Source of the DNA: Ananas comosus
Lineage: Eukaryota > Streptophyta > Magnoliopsida > Poales > Bromeliaceae
Direction of reading: 5' to 3'
DNA length: 64,000 bases
Assembly: GCF_001540865.1 (NCBI RefSeq)
Contig: NC_033622.1
Span: forward strand, 5,259,289 to 5,323,288
Shown one piece after another: positions 56,654 to 64,000 of the stretch (position 1 is the first letter of the stretch; each line of letters opens with the position of its first letter). The notes beneath the pieces were generated by a model. The model did no database searches. It had not been told where the DNA came from and saw nothing but the letters and a program-made list of their open reading frames with translations. Both the position numbers and the translations under genes were made by a program.

Positions 56654-58137
56654 GTGTGACGCCCTGCAAATACAGGGGGAACTCTGTCCATATAGATAAA
56701 GGATTCTTTGTGGTGAGTTTGTCGTCCATTGGGTCAAGATTTTTTTAAACAAATTGGGCATTTTCTACTGATCCACTGTGTAATATCCCGAACTCTTTTT
56801 GAGTGGTGGAAAGTGTGATATCACAAACTCTTTTTAAGTGGTGGAGAGTGTAATCTCCCAAACTTCCCTAATTATGAAGTTTCGGTGGGAACTAGCTTAA
56901 AAAGCTATTAAATAAGTTCCAGCGAAGTTTGGGGAGCATTCGAATGTTTTCGGCACGAATTAGACTTGAAAACGGAATCGAAAAGCTAAACTCTGCCTAA
57001 GTTGCAGAATTTGTGCTGAGTACCGGTACTGGAATCGGGTACCGGTACTGGACTAGTTAGGTACTGGTACTGGAATCGGGTACCGGTACGCAGTGGTAAA
57101 ATGAAAAAATCTAGCTCTCGGGTTTTGAAGTACTGGAGCAGGGTACCGGTACACGAACCCGACTACCGGTACTCAGCCTCCCAGAATGCTGATTTTGATG
57201 GGTAAAAGTGTAATTTCACTAGGGGCTTATATAAATAGGTGCCCATCGCTTTTCCTCAGCAGAGAACACACACACGCATACTTAGAGAGAGAGAGAGAGA
57301 GAGGAGCTCATCCCCCTCACACTCTTCTTCCTCCTCTCTGACTCGGCGATCTTGGTGGAGATCAGACTCGGGAAGCTTGGAGAAGTGGTGGTTCGAGCAC
57401 TCGGGCGCTTGGAGGCTCGGTGTGTTTCCGACTCGAGGTTCATTTTAGGGTTTGAGCTAGGGTTTTGGGTTTAAACCTTCTAAATGGGTTTCTAGCAAAC
57501 CCTAGGCTAATCTAAGCTATAAATTGTAGAGATTAGCATGTGATTTTTGAGTTTGCCATTATTTGTGGAAAACCCTAGGTTAGAAAGAGGGGTTTGTTAG
57601 TGGAGGGTTTAAAAATTATTTTAACCCTTTGAAACTCTAATTGAGGGTTAGGAAATCATATGAGGCTATTTGATTTCAAGTAGAGAAATTATTTAGTGGT
57701 TCGAAAATGGTAACGAGTGGATCTCTTGTATAGAGCAAGGAAAGCTTGGAAGCAAGCTTGGAGATCCAAGTGTTGGCCTAATTGCAAGTGTCTACAAACA
57801 ATTAGGAGGCTTGAAAGGTTGGTTATGCTTCACCGAAGTGACTAGGTCGCTTCCATGCCAAAGTGAAAGTATGATTTTGTTTATTGATGCATACATGTAA
57901 TGATAGATTAATTGGTTAAATAAGTAGATATAGATGACATGCTATTTAGGGTAAATTATCTATCATTAGACAAGAACATGAGCATGTGGAACATATAGGA
58001 TATGTATATGTATGCCTAGATGCGGTTAGTAAACATAGGTTGATGAACTCTAGGAAGATTAGAGAACTCGACAAGTATAAAACAAGGACTAGATGTAATG
58101 AATCCTAGATATGGACAACTAGGATAATGAGTGGCAT

Positions 58138-58240
58138 GGTTGGACATTGAACCTAGTGTTATTGAACATAGGTTGGACATTGAATCTAGTGTTATTGAAC
58201 ATAGGTTGGACATTGGACCTAGTGTTGTAGAACCTAGGTT
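58138..58240. repeat. 34-bp tandem repeat, three copies
   Basis: Units with ttggacattgaacctagtgt followed by tattgaacatagg repeat three times with minor changes. Confidence 0.85.
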
Positions 58241-58369
58241 ATGAAGCATAGTGGTAGGATAACCACTAGGGTATGAATGACTTGAACCTAGAAAGATTGA
58301 CAATATAGGGTATGAGATGAACCCTTAAGTTTTGGAAAGTGGATTCCGGAATCCCTAGGATTGTTGGCT

Positions 58370-58560
58370 GCGAGTATGTATGGTTCTCCTCGCTCGGCAG
58401 CAGTTTATACTTGTGGGTACGTGTGGTTCTCCTCGCCCGGCAAGTGAATCATAACTGTGGGTATGTGTGGCTCTCCTCGCCCGGCAGTCATTCAACGGGT
58501 ATGTGTGGTTCTCCTCGCCCGGTATGCGACTCGTGGTCAAGGGTATGTTGGTATTTCCTC
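58370..58560. repeat. Imperfect tandem repeats (ggttctcctcgcccggca)
   Basis: Four units share gggtatgtgtggttctcctc followed by gcccggca, with variable spacers of 10-25 bp. A fifth diverged unit follows. Confidence 0.8.
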
Positions 58561-58906
58561 GCTCGACGAATGACCTATAGTCGAGTGGATTTAAGGCTGA
58601 GATGCATGTGAGACGTCCTTCACCTCGAGCCTGGACAATGAGCGGTAGTCTGCTGGTAATTGACTCAAGACTGAGTCCGGTGGTATAGCTTGGCTAAGGT
58701 AAATGAACCTTNCCCGGTATGCGACTCGTGGTCAAGGGTATGTTGGTATTTCCTCGCTCGACGAATGACCTATAGTCGAGTGGATTTAAGGCTGAGATGC
58801 ATGTGAGACGTCCTTCACCTCGAGCCTGGACAATGAGCGGTAGTCTGCTGGTAATTGACTCAAGACTGAGTCCGGTGGTATAGCTTGGCTAAGGTAAATG
58901 AACCTT
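58518..58906. repeat. Exact 194-bp duplication around an N
   Basis: 58,518-58,711 and 58,713-58,906 are identical, and a single N at 58,712 lies between. This is the appearance of two overlapping contig ends joined without merging. Confidence 0.92.
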
Positions 58907-59394
58907 AGAAGTGGATTGTAAAAAATATGAGTAGTGAAATAAAAAGTAGAAACGGTAGATCTACTTATATTGCATTTATGTTGTATTATCGCATGTTGTG
59001 AGGCATAAGCATGTTAGTTATTAGTTGCATAAATTTATATGTTTACATATATATACCTTTTGGATTAACCTACTTATCTTGCCTCCTTTGACCTGGTGGG
59101 TCGAGCTCTTCCCTTGGGTGGCCGTACCGATTGGAAACTATATTTATAGTTCTCACCCCACATTTTTTAGGTCCACCCGTGAGTGGCGCGGCGGCGCGAG
59201 GAAAAGGCGTAGCTCGGTAGATAGCGCCCTACCATTGAGACCAGAGATAGAAGTACCCCGAGTCAGCATAGCTCAGGGGTATAGGGAAAGAAAAGAATGA
59301 AACAAAATTTGTAATAAGTTTGGTTGTATTTGGAAGTTGAATGTAAATGTAAATGTAAAAATTGAGACGAATGCTTGTTATAGCTTAGTGGTTA

Positions 59395-60796
59395 CTAGCG
59401 TAGGAACCCGCGCGATGCGGCGTGTAGAAATATTTTAGTAAAAATTTACAGTCTATAGATTTAATAAACAAATAAAAACGTTAAAAAGAAACAGAAAAAA
59501 TATTTAAAATATTATGAAGGGTAATAAATAATGAAAGAAAAACTAAAGAGGCTCAAATTCACATTTAACTAATCATATAAAGATATTTATCTATCCTATC
59601 ATCTTTTCTAGTTCAAATTAGATTTCTCTTAAAAGCCAATTATTATTGCATTTGTCTATGGACATTCAAATTGTCATGCCATCAAAAAATTAGTACGAAA
59701 TGTAAAGAAATAAAAGAAAAAGTATGAAGGAATATATAATAGTCATACAAATAAATTTAAAAATAATAATAGTTAGTTTTTAACTACCGTTAAATTGTAA
59801 AAGCCTACCTTTCATATATCTATAAGCCAACAATCTATATACTATGTTAGTTTGTTGATGTAAATGCTAATTTAATCAGTTTTATTTTTTATAATTTTAC
59901 TCCATCAATTTTTGTGTAACTCAAATGACTTATTCATGAACAGTAATATGCAACAAAAAAAAAAGAGAGAAATAATACATATTCATCCCACATAGAAGGA
60001 GAGGAATCCGTATTAGCAGCTTCAATTAGACAATTCGAAAGTCCCATCCGACGACTTCCATTTTGCCGTTTCGTATCGAAAAAAACCCCCCAATATCATC
60101 TATGGTCTTCTCGAAAGAGGACATAGGAGGGCTTTAGACCAAGAACAGTCTCTTTCTTTTTATATAAATAAATAAAATAAGGAAGAGCTTTTCCCCAAGA
60201 GGAAAGAGCAAGAATTTCGGGATGCTATTGGCTATGATAAGAGTAAAAAGACTCACTTTCTAAAGCAAAGCTTTCTATCCTCCTTTAGGCTATCGATGAA
60301 GCTTTAGTAACTAAGAGGTCTTGGCTTTTAATTATTACATGCATACCACTATTTATTTGGGAGTTTGGTAACTAAGAGGTCATGACTTTTATTACATGCA
60401 TACCACTATTCTGTATTTGGGAGATGAGGAGGGAGGGGTTTTGGAAGATGAGGGGTTTCGGGGGTTGGGAGGTGAGAGGGGAGTAGTTTTGAGAGATGAG
60501 GAGGTAGCAGTTTTAGGGGTTCATTTAGTTTTATTTCTTTTATGTTATATGCATGGAGTTACAAGCATATATTTATATTTCTTGTTGTAGTGTATATATA
60601 TTGCTTTGAAATGTTATAACTCTTTTTAGTTATACGTAGAAGATGGTTTTTAAGAATTAACAATAAATTAAGATATTAACATTTTAATTAACAATAAATT
60701 CAGATAATAAACCACCATTAAAAAATATAAAAAATCTAAAAATAGGAGAGCTTGCCATGTCATCATTTTTATTGGGGATTCATATAGAGTTATAGA
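59395..60796 (-). mobile_element. Probable Helitron, minus strand
   Basis: On the minus strand the 3' end is CCGCATCGCGCGGGTTCCTA followed by CGCTAG and then T (59,395-59,420), with a GC hairpin before CTAG. A plausible 5' end, A followed by TCTATAACTCTATATG, lies at 60,796, with ATGACATGGCAAGCTCTCC just inside, a style common to monocot Helitron 5' ends. This gives a 1.4-kb non-autonomous element. The 3' end is convincing; the 5' end is a best guess. No Rep/helicase gene is present. Confidence 0.55.
59990..60310. other. Possible mitochondrial-derived segment
   Basis: This stretch differs from its AT-rich surroundings. It contains phrases such as gtttcgtatcgaaaaaaacc and gaaagagcaagaatttcggg that have the look of plant mitochondrial intergenic DNA. 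No gene is included. I recognise the style only, so this is a weak call. Confidence 0.25.
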
Positions 60797-60861
60797 TGTT
60801 TTTGATACATTCCTTATGCAATCCATGTATGAATTCTTTTCCTGTTTGGAACCCGTGAATT

Positions 60862-61334
60862 GTACTGAACTCCGCTATAGGCAAGAAATCATGCCATCCT
60901 CCTTTGTAATCTAGCACACACGCTCGAAGCAAGTCCTCGAGGATTTGTATTGTCCGCTCCGACTGTCCATCACTCTGAGGATGAAACGCTGTGCTAAAGT
61001 CGAGTCGCGTGCCTAGCGCGTCTTGCAAGCTCTTCCAAAAATGGGATGTGAACCTGGGGTCTCGATCCGATACGATTGATACCGAAACCCTATGAAGTCT
61101 CACAACTTCGTCGAGGTAGACTTGAGCTAACTTGTCTCCCGACCATGTAGTATGTACTGGCAAAAAGTGTGCCGACTTTGTCAGTCGATCCACTATCACC
61201 CATATCGCATCGTGTCCGCCTTGTGACCGAGGCAAACCGGTAACAAAGTCCATTGCTATGTCTTTCCATTTCCAAACGGGTATTGGTAGACTTTGTAGCT
61301 TTCCCGCCGAAAATCGGCGCTCTGCTTTGACTTG
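60862..61334 (-). pseudogene. Tekay integrase core, truncated
   Basis: In frame with the upstream part after a TAG at 61,335-61,337. The three catalytic acidic residues are visible: AMDFVTGLP (D), VSDRDPRF (D) and SDGQSERTIQ (E). Similarity stops after FLPIAEFS at about 60,864, and the following codons are unrelated. The C-terminal DNA-binding part and chromodomain are missing. Confidence 0.88.
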
Positions 61335-62030
61335 TTAGCACGTTAAACATTGTGCCACGAACTCCCCAATATCTCTTTTCATACCCGGCCACCAATAATG
61401 CTCCTTCAAGTCTTTGTACATTTTAGTGCCGCCGGGGTGTATGCTATAGGGAAATTGATGCGCCTCTTGCATGATCGCCCTTCGCAACTCATCATCTTTA
61501 GGCACGCACCATCGATTTCGAAATCGAAGCACGCCGTCAGCTCCAATGCCAAAGTCTTCGGCATTGCCATTCTCAACTTCACTCCGCACCCTTTGAAGAT
61601 AAGGGTCCGAAGTTTGAAGATCCTTGATTCTTTCCAATAGGGTCGGTTGCACAACTAACGCGGCAAGTGTAGCCGGCACTTCCGGCGCTACCACTTCCAA
61701 CCCAAATCGTTGCATCTCCTTTTGTAACAGCGGTTGAGGCGTAATTGCCGTCGCCAAGTTCTCCGCCGACTTTCTACTTAGAGCATCGACCACGACATTG
61801 GCTTTCCCGGGGTGGTATAGTATAGTGACATCGTAGTCCTTTAACAACTCCAACCACCGCCGCTGCCGCATGTTCAATTCCTTCTGGGTGAACAAGTACT
61901 TTAAACTCTTGTGATCGATGTATACCTCACAATGTTCACCGTACAAGTAATGCCTCCAAAGCTTTAGCGCGAAGATCACCGCAGCTAACTCGAGGTCGTG
62001 AATCAGGTAGTCTTTCTGAAACTCTTTAAT
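61335..62030 (-). pseudogene. Tekay RNase H end and integrase zinc region
   Basis: Begins after a frameshift near 62,030 with [20 protein letters not shown] (RNase H catalytic Glu). [20 protein letters not shown] and [17 protein letters not shown] follow. The integrase zinc-binding HHCC motif then runs [11 protein letters not shown]...HYWWPGMK...CLTC. It ends at TAG 61,337, probably from a CAG codon. Confidence 0.9.
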
Positions 62031-62689
62031 TGGCGCGATGCATATGCAATGACTCGCCCATTTTGCATTAGTACACACCCGAGACCAACATAAGAGGCAT
62101 CACTATACACTACAAAAGTCTCCCCCGGAGTCGGCAAGGCAAGCACCGGGGTCGACGTCAATCTGCTCTTTAATTCCTCGAAGCTTCGATCGCAATCGTC
62201 GCTCCACACGTATCTTACTCCTTTATGCGTAAGGCGCGTTAGTGGAGTGGTTATTTTGGCGAACCCCTCCACGAACCGCCGGTAGTAGCCCGCAAGTCTA
62301 AGAAAACTGCGGACCTCCGCTACATTCGTCGGACGAGGCCAACCCTTTATTGCCTCTACTTTCTTCGTGTCTACCGAAACTCCATCGCCCGACACTACAT
62401 GGCCCAAGAATGTGACCTCCTTTAGCCAAAAGTCACACTTCTTCAACTTCGCATAGAGCTTCTCCTGTCTAAGTATTTGCAACATCGCTCTCAGATGCTT
62501 TTCATGCTCCTCTTCACTTTTCGAGTAGACCAATACGTCGTCTATAAACACCACGACGCATCGATCCAACAAAGGCCTGAAGACTCGATTCATTAAGTCC
62601 ATAAATGCTGCCGGGGCGTTAGTAAGCCCAAACGGCATTACCGTGAACTCATAATGGCCATACCGCGTACGGTACGCCGTTTTGTGCAC
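62003..62689 (-). pseudogene. Tekay RT C-terminal part and RNase H start
   Basis: Continues the frame of the preceding RT piece after TAG 62,717-62,719. It shows [20 protein letters not shown], the catalytic FIDDVLVYS (YxDD variant), [11 protein letters not shown], and an RNase H start [16 protein letters not shown]. It runs out of frame near 62,030 after YASRQLKSF. Confidence 0.9.
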
Positions 62690-62716
62690 ATCCTTCGGCC
62701 TGATCTTTAATTGATG

Positions 62717-64000
62717 CTACCCCGACTGGAGATCAATCTTCGAATACACCTTGGACCCTTGCAACTGATCGAATAGATCGTCAATTCTCGGCAATGGGTA
62801 CTTGTTCTTTATCGTCACTTTGTTCAACTCGCGATAATCTACGCATAGTCGAAGTGTGCCATCCTTTTTCTTCACAAATAGCACTGGAGCTCCCCACGGT
62901 GACACACTCAGCCTCACAAAGCCTTTATCGAGCAAGTCTTGCAGTTGGCCTTTAAGCTCCTTTAACTCTACCGGTGCCATTCTATACGGACCCTTCGAAA
63001 CTGGTTCTGCCCCGGGAATCAAGTCAATAACGAACTCAACTTCCCGGTCCGGTGGCAGTCCCGGTAACTCCGCCGGAAACACATCCGGAAACTCGCACGC
63101 TACTCGGATATTCCCCAACTCTGGGTACTCCTTTCGAGCATCTACCATGGTTGCCAAATAGGCCTTACACCCTCCTTTGATCATTTTCTTCGCCCTCACA
63201 GACGATATAGTCGCCGCGAAGCGCCTACTTTTGCACGCTTGGTAGACTAACTCTTCTTGATTAGGCTCACGAAAAGTGATCACCTTGCTTTCACAATCTA
63301 TCACCGCATAGTACTTGGAGAGCCAGTTGGTCCCCAAGATAACATCGAATCCCCACATCTGATCTAGCACTAGCAGATCAATCGGCATAATCCAATCGCC
63401 TATTTGCACTGGACACGCCAAACACTCGTTATGGACACTGAATGAATGCTCTGGAGCGTTCACCCACCAGTAATCCTCATTGTATACCATCTCTATGCCA
63501 TGTGTTTTAGCAAATGAAGTGCTAATGAATGAATGAGATGCGCCTGTGTCAAACACTGCTCTAGCTCTAGTGCCTTTAATCACAATTATACCTGCCACGA
63601 CGTCGTCGGGTGCTGCAGGTTGCTGCTCCTCCACCTGAGCGGCAAAGACTCGGCCGCTAGGCGCTCTCGATCCCTCCGGCTGACGCGGTGATGACGCGCG
63701 CCCAGCCGACATTGCTGGTGGTAACCCCGCAAGCTGTCTCGGGGTAGATGGTGCTGATGCCGCCATCGGCGCAGACGGCGTCCATGTCGGGCACTCCCGG
63801 ATAAGATGTCCCGGTTGGCCACACTTGAAACATTTGCCGTCTCGCTGCGGGCAAGTCGACACCTTGTGCTCACTGCCACAAATGACACATCGAGGAGGTC
63901 TCCAGTTCCTCGACTGCTGTCTGGGATACCGAGGGGGTTTCTTAACATTTGGCCTGCCCCCGGCACCGCCTGCCATTCTCTTCTTGCCCTTGTCTTTAGA
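62717..64000 (-). pseudogene. Tekay Gag zinc knuckles, protease, RT N-terminal part
   Basis: The frame is open from the window edge; the first residues in the window are Lys/Arg/Gly-rich. Two zinc knuckles occur, [13 protein letters not shown] and [14 protein letters not shown] (about 63,830-63,895). The retropepsin active site is [12 protein letters not shown] (about 63,535-63,570) and DVILGTNWL follows. RT starts with [20 protein letters not shown], and its first catalytic Asp is in [10 protein letters not shown]. The frame ends at TAG 62,717-62,719 in the middle of RT, where a Tyr or similar residue is normal. The upstream Gag lies outside the window. Confidence 0.92.

Larger units (their letters stand above)
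56654..59394 (+). other. Second LTR-like non-coding stretch
   Basis: TGTGACGCCCTGCAAATACA at 56,654 and TGTAATATCCCGAAC at 56,780 are typical Gypsy LTR starts. A 35-bp unit (aactctttttgagtggtgga) is repeated just after. Features in order are a cluster of TACCGGTAC palindromes (57,020-57,175), a TATA-like TATATAAATAGG (57,228-57,239), a GA microsatellite (57,280-57,302) and 34-bp tandem repeats (58,138-58,240). Next come cctcgcccggca repeats (58,370-58,530), then a block near 59,060-59,180 ending in cccacattttttaggtccac. It is cut off by the Helitron end at 59,395. No coding sequence. Confidence 0.5.
60862..64000 (-). mobile_element. Truncated Tekay/Del-type Ty3/Gypsy, minus strand
   Basis: Gag C-terminus, protease, RT, RNase H and most of the integrase core lie on the minus strand, running off the right edge. 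The element ends abruptly near 60,862 inside integrase, before the GPF and chromodomain region. No 3' LTR follows; instead there is a short unknown stretch and a probable Helitron. It is broken by two stops and a frameshift. The RT and protease sequences fit the Tekay/Del chromovirus lineage. Confidence 0.9.

Noticed and set aside
1..64000. CRISPR arrays, bacterial operons, tRNA genes
   Set aside because: No regularly spaced identical repeats with unique spacers, no prokaryotic gene organisation and no cloverleaf-type sequence was noticed; the sequence is a plant nuclear region.

Overview
The window looks like nuclear chromosomal DNA of a flowering plant, most likely a monocot, but I cannot name the species. 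The evidence is one spliced gene fragment of a plant nuclear protein family, a decayed plastid ndhB insertion, plant-type Copia (SIRE-like and Tork-like) and Ty3/Gypsy (Tat and Tekay/Del) elements, Helitron ends, hAT-type MITEs and a 5S-rRNA-bearing Cassandra-like LTR. Well over half of it is transposable-element sequence. No intact host gene is fully contained. Nearly all long ORFs belong to retrotransposons, and most are broken by stops or frameshifts.

Layout. 1-2.6 kb: one exon (minus strand) of a gene whose exon ends at the start of a SPOC domain; the rest lies outside the window or is not recognisable. 3.4-4.4 kb: an ndhB plastid fragment next to a 765-bp terminal-inverted-repeat element. 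6.4 and 17.1 kb: two copies of one hAT-like MITE in opposite orientation, with 8-bp target duplications. 7.2-13 kb: AT-rich DNA with relics of an RPN1-like first exon and a cinnamyl-alcohol-dehydrogenase exon, both on the plus strand, ending at a Helitron 3' terminus at 12,964. Inside it sits a long-TIR element carrying a piece of a ketoacyl-CoA reductase gene. 18.6 kb: a 167-bp solo LTR with a 5S rRNA core. 18.88-26.85 kb: a complete SIRE-type Copia element (TSD GATTG) that has gag but no pol, and instead an unrelated ORF of the 'putative plant transposon protein' kind.

28.4-40 kb: a dense cluster of short elements inserted in (TA)n tracts. One carries a second element, which in turn carries a 6.7-kb Tork-like Copia whose two 1.35-kb ends are inverted repeats instead of direct LTRs. 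40.03-52.42 kb: a 12.4-kb Tat-lineage Gypsy element (TSD CCTAC) with gag, protease, RT, two RNase H domains, integrase and a coding region on the opposite strand between integrase and the 3' LTR. It sits inside one of the TA-targeted elements. 52.8-59.4 kb: a Helitron end and two long LTR-like non-coding stretches, including an exact 194-bp duplication around an N, probably an assembly join. 59.4-60.8 kb: a probable minus-strand Helitron. 60.86-64 kb: a truncated minus-strand Tekay/Del Gypsy that runs off the window.

The elements form a clear insertion order (microsatellite, then TA-targeted element, then later insertions). The strongest candidates for unusual biology are the inverted-arm Copia, the gag-only SIRE-like hybrid, the antisense gene in the Tat element and the TA-targeting element cluster. 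Homopolymer indels and single Ns between 28 and 59 kb suggest uneven base accuracy, so some frameshifts there may not be real.
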